This document shows positions 48,901-58,639 of a stretch of DNA of 64,000 bases, piece by piece (positions within the stretch are counted from its first letter, which is position 1; the number at the start of each line of letters is the position of its first letter). The stretch is from Alviniconcha marisindica. Taxonomy: Eukaryota; Mollusca; Gastropoda; Provannidae. The stretch lies in NCBI GenBank assembly GCA_018857735.1, contig JABMCL010003792.1, forward strand, positions 938,205-1,002,204, in the 5' to 3' direction. Both the position numbers and the translations under genes were made by a program. The notes under the pieces were generated by a model, which saw nothing but the letters and a program-made list of their open reading frames with translations, was not told the origin of the DNA and ran no database searches.

Positions 48901-50845
48901 GTGCGCGTGCGTGTGTGTGTGTATGTGTGCATGCGTGCGTGTGTGTGTGTATGTGTGTGCGTGCATGGGTGTGTGTGTGCGTGCATGCGTGTGTGCATGT
49001 GTGTGTTGTATGCATTGAATCTTGAAAACATGCACATTTAAAGAATGTGTAAGCATTTACGGCCTGTGCAGGCTAAGTGTTCTAAGTACCTATTATTATT
49101 ATTATGATGAGCACGGGGTGGAGGGGATGTTGGAGGTAGGGGGTGGAAGCATTTTTCGAAAGATTCCCACCCTATGGCCAGGGTTCTTAAGGCAGCCCTT
49201 GATGGCTTGGTGCCGTTGTCATTGGACCCTAAGGGTACTTTTAGTTGTAGCAGTGCTGGTCAACCCACTGTTATGCCCCTGTCCTGATGAACACCATTAC
49301 CAGTTGGTTCATGGCTGCTTATTCCCCTGAAAAACTTGTTCATTCACAGCTAAACTCAGTATCCGGAAACCGTTCCACAACCTGCCACCCATGGATACGC
49401 CTGCTTGGGATGATCACCTTGCTAAAACAAAAACAACTTGCATATAACACATATATGTACATGAATTAAATACCTTGATTCAGTCATAGCAGTCTTGGAA
49501 ATTTGAAATTATTTTTTTAAAATCTGAAACAAGAATGACTGCTTGTGTTCAAAAGTAAGATCAAAACAAAAACCGATGAAAATTTGCATCGAGTTGTCAG
49601 TGTCATAATAAATAAACGTTTTCTTGGAAATTTGAAACTTACAGATGTGTTATTTTTTTCTTTTCTGTGAATTTTTCTATGATCAGTGCCCTGATATAAC
49701 TGTCATGGTCAACAAGATAGATTGGGTTGACAGGACAGACTGGTTTATAACGCCCATATTAAAAACCAGTTTATCTTGTCTGATCGAGTTTCAACACAGG
49801 GTCAGTCACAGATTATAATCATCCTACAGGACAGACTGGTTTATAACACCCATGTTAAAAACCAGTCTATCTTGTTTGATCAAATTTCAACACTGTGGGT
49901 CAGTCACAGATTATAATCATCCTACAGGACAGACTGGTTTATAACACCCATGTTAAAAACCAGTCTATCTTGTCTGATCAAATTTCAAGACCACGGGTCA
50001 GTCACAGATTATAATCATCCTACTTACTGTTGATAAACAAAGCTACTGAAAGAAGTTTTGAATGCGAGTCAGCTGAATGTTTGCTGACCTTGTTTATGTC
50101 AAAACTAAGGGCTGTGCTTTCTGCATTCTGTAGAGGTCTTTTGAAAGTTTGGGGAAAAATGACCCGTCATTTTGAAAGCTTTGAAACTAATGAAAGTCTT
50201 TGAAAATTAAATAACTCAGCTGAGGTCTTTTAGAGTTTGTGAATTTTGTTTTCGCCTGTCAAACAGAATGACTTCCTGATGCATAGCCAGCTGGACGGCT
50301 TCATACTTAAAACTGTTATGTGTAAGATTATGTTCTTTGAGTTTTAAAATATAAAATATGTGTTATTGTGTACTGTGATGTGGTTAATTTTCCCGCCACG
50401 TTTTAATTTCTCTGATGAGATAATAAAGTAATCTTGAATTAAATGGCAATACTTTTGGCTTCTGAATTGTGAAGTTGGGGGTGTACATGCATCACATGGG
50501 TGAATGGAAAGTGTGTAGATGAGTTATCTATCCAAGTCAGTCTTTAAAATTAGAAGGAAAAAAAACCCCAGTCTTCAAGGGTTGTCAAAAGTTTGTGAAT
50601 TTGGGGGTGAAAAGTCTGTAGAAACCCTGCAAAAAGAAAAAAAAAGGAAAAGGGTTCCTTCGTTTTCTCCAGAACAAGCGCACAGCCAAGACGATGACAG
50701 TGTACTTTTGCTACCTGGCTGAGCCCACACAGTTGGCAGGCAGTCGAGCCTGCCCCCTACATCGCTACGACAACAGGAAGATCACTGAAGCGGCATACAG
50801 CCTACTGCAGAAGATCAACACCACATCAGCCAGTCAAACGGAATG
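36996..50845 (+). CDS. POLH: DNA polymerase eta (Y-family translesion polymerase), 3' end missing
   Basis: Exons are 36996-37120, 37717-37851, 39131-39369, 40439-40614, 43133-43236, 44786-44905, 45389-45512, 48072-48137 and 50673-50845. Phases agree throughout, giving about 421 residues with two bases left over, so coding continues. Pol eta bypasses UV photoproducts in the nucleus. Catalytic acidic residues are Asp9 (LVDMDCFYVQVEQR) and Asp112/Glu113 (ASIDEAYLDV). The finger residues equivalent to human Tyr52, Arg55 and Arg61 are present (AVSYEARAFGVTR). AGIAHNKMLAKLACGLHKPNK, the VRSLGGKLG helix-hairpin-helix region and the QTEW little-finger block all favour eta over iota. Exon 3 ends in a Glu/Asp/Lys-rich insertion after TFIEGW that human POLH lacks. 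The exon encoding the rest of the little finger, the UBZ zinc finger and the PIP boxes is not found; sequence after about 53640 is corrupted. Most introns hold arrays derived from exon borders. Confidence 0.93.
37841..38740 (+). repeat. Tandem copies of the POLH exon 2 / intron 2 donor junction
   Basis: About 25 units of roughly 33-35 bases. The first unit is the real exon end GACCTCACCAA/GTAAGTCATG plus GCTTCTTGACTGCC, and later units keep GACCTCAC-, -GTAAGTC- and TTTTTGACTGC. Many units retain a usable GTAAGT donor; others have lost it (CACAAAGTCTTG). Because the exon part in each unit is only about 11 bases, the array is essentially a run of decoy 5' splice sites. Confidence 0.93.
38815..39130 (+). 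repeat. Tandem repeat running into the POLH exon 3 acceptor
   Basis: Units of about 32 and 65 bases contain GACTTTAACACAGTTTCC and ATGGATGCCTGTCAGACTTT. The last unit provides the real acceptor AACCTGTCAG at 39121-39130. Several upstream units keep the same CCTGTCAG, so multiple candidate 3' splice sites precede the exon. Confidence 0.85.
39835..40210 (+). repeat. Tandem repeat in POLH intron 3
   Basis: About five or six units carry TTTACAGTGAAGGTGACAGA, TCATTTTTACTGAC and GAGATCAC. TTTACAG also ends the true exon 4 acceptor (GTCTTTACAG at 40429-40438), but the similarity beyond that is too short to prove derivation from the junction. Confidence 0.75.
40595..41065 (+). repeat. Duplicated POLH exon 4 / intron 4 donor junction
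   Basis: The real junction GCTCATAACAAG/GTCAGTGC at 40603-40622 is repeated near 40749-40768 (ACTCATAACAAGGTCAGTGC), together with about 110 bases of following intron (GGACTGGGCTCTTTCAGAGC present twice). Downstream, a 120-base block starting GAAACTTGGCTTGTGAGACT occurs twice (40858 and 40979). Confidence 0.88.
41070..43079. mobile_element. Possible decayed piggyBac-like element holding a LINE insertion
   Basis: The left edge GCTCATTCAAGACGCCACAA resembles the reverse complement of the right edge, whose final bases are CCTTGAAAGAGTTAA (so TTAACTCTTTCAAGG). Inside, a minus-strand frame (41524-41276) encodes an acidic N-terminus with CYSTREAVELVLNEGSDLDF and DSGEEFVPVD, reminiscent of piggyBac transposase N-termini. 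It ends before any catalytic domain. The remainder of the interval is a LINE fragment. Assignment is tentative. Confidence 0.3.
41640..42995 (+). mobile_element. 5'-truncated, frameshifted LINE (CR1/L2-like) with (ATT)n tail
   Basis: A reverse-transcriptase C-terminal half is readable: YGVPQGSVLGPILF, the catalytic LFADDTQL (about 41908-41931), LKLNDDKTEALLF and NLGFILDSKLSMKKHV. A change of frame near 42215-42225 continues with LDYCNCLLMG and LHWLPI, and two more near 42580 and 42690 lead to WNSLPQDL and SSFKAKLKTFLF. No endonuclease domain or ORF1 is present. After the stop comes an AT-rich 3' UTR ending in (ATT)n at about 42970-42988. The block order and microsatellite tail fit the CR1/L2 group of non-LTR retrotransposons. 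The element is dead and lies in POLH intron 4. Confidence 0.88.
43715..44785 (+). repeat. Tandem copies of the POLH intron 5 / exon 6 acceptor junction
   Basis: About 22 units of roughly 47 bases have the form GTTGCTGGGTTGTTTTTCCC, ATTGTCAG, then ACACAGCCTGGGTAA. The final unit is the real acceptor TTTTTCCTATTGCCAG/GCGCAGCCTGGGAGG, so each unit reproduces polypyrimidine tract, AG and the first exon bases. Units show two flavours (ATTGTCAG and ATTGCCAG) that are regionally clustered. In most units GGGAGG has become GGGTAA. Confidence 0.93.
44850..45215 (+). repeat. Partial tandem copies of POLH exon 6 3' half plus donor
   Basis: The 3' half of exon 6 with its donor (about 44840-44912) is repeated at about 44955-45030, 45056-45118 and 45140-45212. 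The copies keep ACCTGAAGGCGTTCTCCTTG, GCATCTGCAGGCTTCCTTTG and GACAAGACAGGGT with decreasing fidelity, separated by (GT)n and G-rich linkers. The first copy preserves an in-frame stretch of the coding sequence and a donor-like GGGTGTGT. Confidence 0.9.
45462..47590 (+). repeat. Large array of copies of the POLH exon 7 / intron 7 donor junction
   Basis: The exon 7 end (codons for GCSKMFRGKDRLDTKEK) with donor GTGAGACAGG is repeated about 20 times over 2.1 kb. Units contain GGCTGCAGCAAGATGTTCCG, AGGCTGGACACAAAGGAAAA and GGTGAGACAGGGAAAGGTGA. Many copies keep a perfect AAG/GTGAGA donor and an open frame through the exon-derived part. From about 47140 on the unit shortens to a CAGCATAATGTTCCGTGACA type. 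Long minus-strand reading frames across this stretch (rich in SHLFLCVQPV-like text) come purely from the repeat. Confidence 0.93.
47726..47956. mobile_element. TTAA-type MITE, different subfamily
   Basis: The left end AACCCTTTCACTGCCAGCAG and the right end GGCATGGAAAGGGTTAA form short inverted repeats with a TTAA at the right border. The interior is unrelated to the 25292 and 36648 copies. It lies in POLH intron 7 and is present again in the duplicated block at about 60593-60823. Confidence 0.6.
48240..48420. repeat. CA-rich microsatellite in POLH intron 8
   Basis: (CA)n interspersed with TGCACACATGCAT elements. The equivalent tract in the second copy (61150-61290) differs in length, as expected for two alleles. 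Confidence 0.85.
48530..48680. repeat. Tandem repeat, unit about 41 bp, POLH intron 8
   Basis: Four units of GTGTCATTAATTCATCATAA plus AACTACATCCAAATTAA. The same array recurs at about 61412-61560 in the direct duplicate. Confidence 0.88.
48890..49010. repeat. (GT)n/(GC)n microsatellite in POLH intron 8
   Basis: GTGTGTGCGTGCATG-type alternation. The duplicate copy at 61767-61875 differs in length. Confidence 0.9.
49728..50025. repeat. Tandem triplicate, unit about 97 bp
   Basis: Three units begin near 49731, 49828 and 49926, each with AGGACAGACTGGTTTATAAC, then AAAAACCAGTCTATCTTG and TCAGTCACAGATTATAATCA. Each unit contains an internal hairpin (GACTGGTTT / AAACCAGTC). The inverted copy is at about 57000-57174. 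Confidence 0.88.
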
Positions 50846-51892
50846 GTGAGGCCTTGCTGTGCTGTGTTATGTCTAAACTAAATCACACATGCATACATTT
50901 CATTTCAGTGTGAACAAGTGCAATGAAAAGTTACACTAGTACTTTATCTCAGAAGAGAAAGAAAAAAAAGGAAAGAAAAGCACAATACATCAGAATTGAC
51001 TTACTTTTTTTTGGAGTGCTGCATTTGAGTTTATACAAAAGAGAATATTGAATAACACCAGTGGCCTTTTATGTGGGAAATTTCTCTGACATTCCCTGTA
51101 TTCTTTTCTATGGGGAGTTTCTGAGTCTTACACTCCTTGTGCTCTTTTACACAGAAATTTCTCTGACACTTCCTGTTCTGTTTTACATGGGGAGTTTCTC
51201 TTACATGCCCCATGCTATTTTATATGATGAGTTTCTCTTATACACCCCATGCTGTTTCATGTGGGGAGTTTCTCTAACAATAACACGGCCCATGCTGTGT
51301 TCTATGGGGAGTTTTCTCGTACACGCCCCATGCTGTTTTATGTAGAGAGTTTTGCACACCCCATGCTGTTTTATGTGGGGAATTTCTCTTACATGCCCCA
51401 TGCTATGTTATGCGGGGAGTTTCTCTTGCACATCCTGTGCTATTTTATTTGGGGAGTTTCTCTTACACGCCCTGTGCTGTTTTATTTGGGAAATTTCTCT
51501 TATACACCCCATGCTTTTTTGTGTGGGGGGGTTTCTCTTACACGCCCCATGCTATGTTATGTTGGGAGTTTCTCTTACACACCACGTGCTATTTTAAGTG
51601 GAAAGTTTCTCATACACACCCCATGTTATTTGATGTGGGGAGTTTCTCTTACACACCCCATGTTATTTGATGTGGGTAGTTTCTCTTACACACCCCATGC
51701 TATGTTATGTGGCAAGTTTCTCTTACATGCCCCATGCTATGTTATGTGGGGAGTTTCTCTTATACGCCTCGTGGGGAGTTTCTCTTACATGCCCCATGCT
51801 GTTTTATGTGGGGTGTTTCTCTTACATGCCCCATGCTGTTTTATGTGGGGTGTTTCTCTTACATGCCCCAAGCCATTTTATGTGGGGAGTTT

Positions 51893-52085
51893 CCCGAAAC
51901 CCCCCAGGGCTTTTTAGGTGGATTCCCCGGGTTTTCCAAATTTTTTGTTTTAAATTTTCTCATACCAAATTCATTTTTTTTTGGGGGTTTTTTAAAAAGG
52001 GGGCCCCAGGCTTTTTGGGGGGGGGAGGGGGGGTAAAAACCCCCTTGTTGTTTTTAATTTTTTTCCCCAATGCTTTTTAAAGTGG
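51893..52085. other. Smeared (homopolymer-run) patch inside the minisatellite
   Basis: Normal repeat text degenerates into runs such as CCCCCAGGGCTTTTTAGG and GGGGGGGGGAGGGGGGG, then returns to clean units at about 52086. Probably a consensus error. Confidence 0.75.
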
Positions 52086-52519
52086 GGAATTTCTCTTACA
52101 CACCCTATGCTGTGTTATATGGGGAGTTTCTCTTACACGCCCCATGCTGTTTTATGTGGGGAGTTTCTCTTACATGCCCCATGCTATGTTAGGTGGGGAG
52201 TTTCTCTTACACGCCCCATGCTGTGTTATGTGGGGAGTTTCTCTTACACATCCCGTGCTGTTAAAGTGGGAAGTTTCTCTTACATGCCCCATGCTGTATT
52301 ATGTGGGGAGTTTCTCTTACATGCCCCATGCTGTTTTATGTGGGGAGTTTCTCTTACACGCCCCATGCTGTTTTATGTGGGGAGTTTCTCTTACACACCC
52401 CATGCTGTGTTATGTGGGGAGTTTCTCTTACATGGCTCATGCTCTTTTATGTGGGGAGTTTCTCTCACAAGCCCATGCTATGTGGGGAATTTCTTGGGTG
52501 CATCCTTCACTTGTTGCTA

Positions 52520-52790
52520 GAAGAGTGACAGACCAATGCAAGAACATGGCCAGTCGGGTGAAGTCTGCGTACCGCGCCTCAGATCAAGCCAGTGTTGTGA
52601 TCACATGGCTACTTTGCCTTGGTTCTGGCCGGATGCTCAGCATGTGGGGGATTGCGGCCATAGGCTTCTCCGTCGGCATTTCACCATGGCAGACACAGCT
52701 GGTCTGGATTCGCCCTCGGTACAGACACCCGGCAGACAGAGGCTCAGAGCCGACATGACCTGTGTTCCTACACCATCAGTCAATGATTTT
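52520..52790. other. Unrecognised non-repeat island in the minisatellite
   Basis: It is GC-richer than its surroundings, with an open + frame (about 52522-52758, containing DQASVVITWLLCLGSG) and an open - frame as well. I do not recognise either. It has no clear splice borders, terminal repeats or target duplication. It could be a retained piece of ancestral intron, an inserted element or an assembly chimera. Confidence 0.4.
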
Positions 52791-53640
52791 TGTTTTACAT
52801 TATGGGAGTTTCTCTTACACTCCCTGTGCTGTTTTATGTGGGGAGTTTCTCTTACACTCCCCATGCTGTTTTCTGTGGGAATTTGTTTTACATGCCCCAT
52901 GTTATTTTGGGCATGTGGGGAATCTCTCTGAAAGAATCCATTTTATTTTATGTTTAGAGTTTCTGTTACACACACCATGCTATTTTATGTAGGGAGTTTC
53001 TCTTACACACCTGATACTATTTTATGTGAGGATTTTCTCTTACACACCTCATGCTACTTTATGTGGGGAGTTACACACCCCATGCTATGTTATGTAGGGA
53101 GTTTCTCTTACACATCCCATGCTGTTTTATGTAGGGAGTTTCTCTTACACACCCCATGCTGTGTTATATGGGGAGTTTCTCTTATGCGCCTCATGCTGTT
53201 TCATGTACTGTAGAGAATTTCTCTTACACACCCCATGCTGTTTTATGTGGGGAGTTTCTCTTACATGCCCCATGCTATTTTATGTTGGAAGTTTCTCTTA
53301 TATGCCCCATGCTATTTTATGTGGGGAGTTTCACTTACACACCCCAAGCTATCTTATGTGGGGAGTTTCTCTGATATATCACATGCTATTTTATGTGAGT
53401 AGTCTGTCCTGCATGCCTCATGCTTTTATTTTTATGTGGAGAGTTTGTTTTACAGACCCCATGCTGTTTTATGTGGGGAGTTTCTCTTACTCACCCCATG
53501 CAATATTATGTGGAGAGTTTCTCTTACAAACCCCATGTTATTTAATGTGGGGAGTTTCTCTTACACACCCCATGCTATTCATTCTAAGTGGGGAGTTTCT
53601 CTTACGGTTACATGCCCCATGCTAACTTATGTGGGGAGTT

Positions 53641-54480
53641 TTTTTCCCCATTTTTTTTAACCACAGCCCCCGGGGGGGTTTTTTTTGGGGGGTTTTTCCC
53701 CCCAAAAAAACAGCATTTGGGGGTTTTTAAAAGAGAAATTTTTCCCCCCAAACCCCCTTTTTCAATGGGGGTTTTTGTTAAAATCCCCACTAAAGGGGGG
53801 GCCCCTGAGGTTTTTTGGGGGAAAAACCCCCCCATTAAAATTTTTCAGGTGTTTTTTAAGGGGGAAATTTTTCCCCCCAAAAATGCATTTGGGGTTTTAA
53901 CAGAAACTTTTTAAAATAAAATTTTTTAAAATGGGTTTTTTGGGGGGTTTTTCCCCCCCCCCGCCCCAAAAAACATTGGGGGGCTTTAAAAAAATTCCCC
54001 AGGGGAAAACCCCATGGGGAGTGGGGAGAAACCCCCACTTTTTAAAACAGCCCAGGGATTTTTTAAGAAAACCCCCATAATGTAAAACAAAATCATTGTT
54101 TTTTGGGGTTTTTTGGGGGGAAAATAGGTCATTGGGGGGCCCCCGGGGTTTTTGGGGGCCTTCTTCCCCGCCGGGTGGGGGCTTTACCAAGCAAATTTTT
54201 TCCCCGGCCCAACTGTTTCTGCCAAGGGTTTTTTTAAATGCCATGGGGGAAACCTTAAAAACCCGGGAAATTTTTTCCCCCACATGCTGGCATTGGGGAG
54301 CCAAGGCAAAGTAGATTTGTCCACAACCCCTGGGTTTTTTGGAAAACTGAAAAGGGGGGGGCAGAAATTAAAGGAAAATCCCCCCTTTCTTCATTGGGGG
54401 TTTTTCAAAATCCCCTAAAACAAGGGTGAAGGAAAAACCCCAAAAAACCCAAAAAAAAATTTCCCCCCATTAAAAAAACA
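53641..54480. other. Corrupted sequence at the centre of the inverted duplication
   Basis: The stretch is almost entirely runs of three or more identical bases (CCCC, GGGG, TTTT, AAAA). It lies around the symmetry centre, about position 53498, of the inverted repeat formed by 49821-51215 and 55780-57174. Reading frames here are Gly/Phe/Pro/Lys artefacts and should not be annotated. Confidence 0.85.
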
Positions 54481-55930
54481 TGGGGTTGTGGAAAACTCCC
54501 CCCATAAAAAGCATGGCCATTAAGAGAAACTCCCCACATAAACAGCATGGGGTGTGTAAGAGAAACTCCCCCCATAAAAAGCAAGGGGGGTTTAAGAGAA
54601 ACTCCCCACATAAAAAGGGATGGGGGAGTAAAAAGAAACTCCCCATAAAACATGGGGCGTAAAAGGAAAATTCCCCCCTTTAAAAAAGCCCTGGGGTGTG
54701 AAAAGAAACTCCCCACATAACACAGCATGGGGTTTTAAAAGAAACTCCCCACCTAACATAGCAGGGGGGAAAATCCCCACATAAAAAGCATGGGGCTGTA
54801 AGAGAAACTCCCCCAAAATTAACAAAAAGCTAGGGGGTGTAAGAGAAATTTCCCCCCTTTAAAAAAGGGAGGGGGTGTAAAAAAATCCCAAAAAAACAAG
54901 CATGGGGGGTGTAAGAGAAACTCCCCCCTTTAAAAAGCATGGGGCGTGTAAGAAAAACTCCCCAAATAAAAAGCAAGGGGGGGGGTTTTTGAGAAACCCC
55001 CAATAAAAAAGGGGTTCCCCCCCCATAAAAAATGGGGCTTTAAAAGAAACTCCCCACACAATTTAAAAAATTAGCATGGGGCTGTAAGGAAAATCCCCAC
55101 ATAAAAAAGGGTTTGGGGGTTTTAAGAGAAACCCCCAAAAAATAAAAAAAGCAGGGGCATGTAAGAGAAACCCCCACATAAAACAGCATGGGGGATGTAA
55201 GAGAAACTCCCCCAAAAAAAAGGCGTATAAGAGAAACTCCCCCCATAAATTTGCATGGGGCAAAAGTAAGAGAAACTTCCCCCCTTTAAATAGCATGGGG
55301 TGTGTAAGAGAAACTCCCCCCATTAAATAACATGGGGTTTGTAAGAGAAACTCCCCCCATAAAAACATGGGGGTTATGAGAAACTTTCCCCCCTTTAAAA
55401 AAGCACGGGGTGTAAGAGAAACTCCCCAAAATAAAAAAACATGGGGGTTTTAAGAGAAACTCCCCACAAAAAAGCATGGGGTGTAATAAGAGAAATTTCC
55501 CCTTTAAAAAAAAAGCAAGGGGGTGTAAGAGAAACTCCCCAAATTAAAAAAACAGGGGGGTTTTTAAGAGAAACTCCCCCATAAATTGCATGGGGGAGTA
55601 AGAGAAATTTCCCCCCATAAAACAGCATGGGGTTTTAAAAAAATCTCCACATAAAAAAAAACATGGGGCTGAGGAAAACTCCCCATAAAAAGCATTTTTG
55701 GGCCCCCGTGTTTTGTTAAAAGGGAAAATCCCCACATAAAAAGCATGGGGGTTTTAAGAGAAACTTCCCCAAATAAAATAGCATGGGGCATGTAAGAGAA
55801 ACTCCCCATGTAAAACAGAACAGGAAGTGTCAGAGAAATTTCTGTGTAAAAGAGCACAAGGAGTGTAAGACTCAGAAACTCCCCAAGAAAAGAATACAGG
55901 GAATGTCAGAGAAATTTCCCACATAAAAGG
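54480..55930 (-). repeat. Inverted, partly smeared copy of the 35-bp minisatellite
   Basis: Units read GTAAGAGAAACTCCCC and ACATAAAACAGCATGGGG, the reverse complement of the 51060-53640 unit, with many positions overwritten by the neighbouring base. Confidence 0.9.
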
Positions 55931-57174
55931 CCACTGGTGTTATTCAATATTCTCTTTTGTATAAACTCAAATGCAGCACTCCAAAAAAAAGTAAGTCAAT
56001 TCTGATGTATTGTGCTTTTCTTTCCTTTTTTTTCTTTCTCTTCTGAGATAAAGTACTAGTGTAACTTTTCATTGCACTTGTTCACACTGAAATGAAATGT
56101 ATGCATGTGTGATTTAGTTTAGACATAACACAGCACAGCAAGGCCTCACCATTCCGTTTGACTGGCTGATGTGGTGTTGATCTTCTGCAGTAGGCTGTAT
56201 GCCGCTTCAGTGATCTTCCTGTTGTCGTAGCGATGTAGGGGGCAGGCTCGACTGCCTGCCAACTGTGTGGGCTCAGCCAGGTAGCAAAAGTACACTGTCA
56301 TCGTCTTGGCTGTGCGCTTGTTCTGGAGAAAACGAAGGAACCCTTTTCCTTATTTTTTTCTTTTTGCAGGGTTTCTACAGACTTTTCACCCCCAAATTCA
56401 CAAACTTTTGACAACCCTTGAAGACTGGGTTTTTTCTCCTTCTAATTTTAAAGACTGACTTGGATAGATAACTCATCTACACACTTTCCATTCACCCATG
56501 TGATGCATGTACACCCCCAACTTCACAATTCAGAAGCCAAAAGTATTGCCATTTAATTCAAGATTACTTTTTTATCTCATCAAAAAATTAAAACGTGGGG
56601 AACATTAACCACATCACAGTACACAATAACACATATTTTATATTTTAAAACTCAAAGAACATAATCTTACACATAACAGTTTTAAGTATGAAGCCGTCCA
56701 GCTGGCTATGCATCAGGAAGTCATTCTGTTTGACAGGCGAAAACAAAATTCACAAACTCTAAAAGACCTCAGCTGAGTTATTTAATTTTCAAAGACTTTC
56801 ATTAGTTTCAAAGCTTTCAAAATGACGGGTCATTTTTCCCCAAACTTTCAAAAGACCTCTACAGAATGCAGAAAGCACAGCCCTTAGTTTTGACATAAAC
56901 AAGGTCAGCAAACATTCAGCTGACTCGCATTCAAAACTTCTTTCAGTAGCTTTGTTTATCAACAGTAAGTAGGATGATTATAATCTGTGACTGACCCGTG
57001 GTCTTGAAATTTGATCAGACAAGATAGACTGGTTTTTAACATGGGTGTTATAAACCAGTCTGTCCTGTAGGATGATTATAATCTGTGACTGACCCACAGT
57101 GTTGAAATTTGATCAAACAAGATAGACTGGTTTTTAACATGGGTGTTATAAACCAGTCTGTCCTGTAGGATGAT
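55780..57174 (-). repeat. Inverted copy of 49821-51215
   Basis: Reverse-complement coordinates sum to 106995 (for example exon 9 at 50673-50845 matches 56150-56322). The copy is near-identical apart from short smears such as CATCAAAAAATT where the other copy predicts CATCAGAGAAATT. It ends abruptly at smeared sequence at 57174. Confidence 0.92.
56150..56322 (-). other. POLH: Inverted second copy of POLH exon 9
   Basis: All 173 bases match exon 9 on the opposite strand, with the flanking acceptor (CTCCAG) and donor (GTGAGG) intact. In this orientation it cannot be spliced into the + strand transcript. It is most simply a misassembled second allele or collapsed contig end, or less likely a genuine inverted duplication. 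Confidence 0.9.
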
Positions 57175-58470
57175 TGGGGGTTGGGGGGGAAAAAAAGGTT
57201 TTTTTTAAATTTTTTTTTCCCCCTTTTAAAATTTTCCCCCAAAAAAAAAATTTTGGGGGGGGTTTTTTCCCTTTTTAAAAAAATTGGTTTTTTTTTCCCT
57301 TTCCCCCCCTGGGCTGTTTTTTTTTTGGAAAAAAAATTTTTAAATTTTTGGGTTTTTTTCCCCTTTAAAAAAAACCCGGGGGTTTTTTTTTTCCCCCTTT
57401 CAAAATTTTTTAAAATTTTGGGGTTTTTTTTTCCCCTTTTTAAAAAAAAGGGGGCCCCGGGGGGGGTTTTTTAAAAAAGGGGGGGGGGTTTTTTTTAAAA
57501 ACCCCCCCAAAAATTTTTTTTTTTTTCCCAAATTTAAAAAGGGGGAATTTTTCCCCTTTTTTTCCCCCCCAGAAAAAGGGGAATTTTTTTTTTCCCTTTC
57601 CCAAAATTTGGGGGTTTTTTTTTTTTCCCCCTTTTTTCCCCCCGGGGGGTTTTTTTTTTTTTCCCCGGGGGAAAAAAACGGTTTGGGGGGTTTTTTTTTG
57701 TTAAAACCCGGGGGGGGGTTTTTTTTTCCCCAAAAATTTTTTTTTTTTTTTTTAAAAAAAAGGGGGTTTTTGGGGGTTTTTTTTTTCCCCCTTTTTCCCC
57801 GGGGGTTTTTTTTTTTTGGGGGGGGGTTTTTTTTTTTTTTTTTTTTAAAATTTTAAGGGGGGTTTTTTTTTTTGGAAAAAAAAAAAAGGGGGCTTTCCGG
57901 GTTTTTTTTTTGACACCCCAAAAGCCTTTTTGGTTTTTTTTTGGGGGAAAAAAAAAATTTTTTTTTTTAAAAAAAAAAAATTTTTTTTTTTTTTAAGGTT
58001 TTAAATTTTAAAAAAATTTTAAAAAGGGGGTTTTTTTTTAAAAATGGTCCCCGGGCCCTTTTTTTTTTGGGGGGTTTTTGGGGTTTGGGGGGGGTTTTTG
58101 GGGTTTTTTTTTTTTTGGGGGGGGTTTGTGTTTTGGGGGTTGTTTGGGTGGGAAAGGGGGGGGGGGGTTTTGGGGGGGATTGGGGCCCGGGGGGTTTTCC
58201 CCCGGATCCCGGCCCTTGGGGGACAGGGGGTGGGTTTTTGTTTCCGTTGGGTTGGGGGGGGGGGAAACCCTTTAAACCCTGCCCGGTTCCCTTTGAAAAA
58301 CCCCCCCCCAAAAAACCCCGGTCAAAAAAGGGGGGGGGGGGGGGGGCCCCTTTTTTGGGGCCCCCAAAGGTTTTTCCCCCTTTTAAACCCCTGCACAACC
58401 CTTTGGGGGGAACACATGGACCTTTTAAAAAAAAAGCAGCCAACCAACACGCACGGAAACACCCCTTAAA
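57175..58470. other. Corrupted homopolymer-run sequence
   Basis: Long runs of G, T, C and A with almost no isolated bases. There are no credible features. Reading frames rich in GFFF, GGGG or PPPP are artefacts. Confidence 0.88.
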
Positions 58471-58510
58471 AAAGGTTTACCATCCTCGTCCCCTTTAATG
58501 TTCCAGGAAG

Positions 58511-58625
58511 GCCATTGCCACAGCCGTGAGGGGTGGTAACGGCCCTTGGATAAGGCTGGACAGCCAGAAAAGGGCCAACCATTTTTCAGCAAGTGTTGAA
58601 AAGACACTAAAAAAGGAAAATAGAA
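58511..58625 (+). other. Exon-like island of unknown origin in corrupted sequence
   Basis: Between a CCAG (58502-58505) and AGAAG/GTAAGAAA (about 58623-58633) there is an uninterrupted frame starting KAIATAVRGGNGPWIRLDSQ and ending with TLKKENR. It is far less smeared than its flanks. I do not recognise it as part of POLH or any family, and errors may have altered it. It could equally be chance. Confidence 0.2.
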
Positions 58626-58639
58626 GGTAAGAAACTAAA

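Larger units (their letters stand above)
51060..53640. repeat. Minisatellite of about 35 bp downstream of POLH exon 9
   Basis: Roughly 60 or more units of AGTTTCTCTTACACACCCCA plus TGCTGTTTTATGTGGGG. Frames over it are pseudo-open because the unit lacks stops, which produces repeated YVGSFSYTPHAVLCGEF text; I do not regard this as a protein. An unrelated 270-base island (52520-52790) and a smeared patch (51893-52085) interrupt it. The unit shows no similarity to exon 9. Confidence 0.93.

Noticed and set aside
51249..51917. 222-codon plus-strand open frame with YVGSFSYTPHAVLCGEF repeats
   Set aside because: It follows a 35-bp minisatellite that lacks stops in several frames. Similar pseudo-proteins occur in all three + frames and in the inverted copy.
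52637..52900. Minus-strand frame in the GC-rich island
   Set aside because: It has no family signature and extends into minisatellite sequence, so there is no reason to prefer it over chance.
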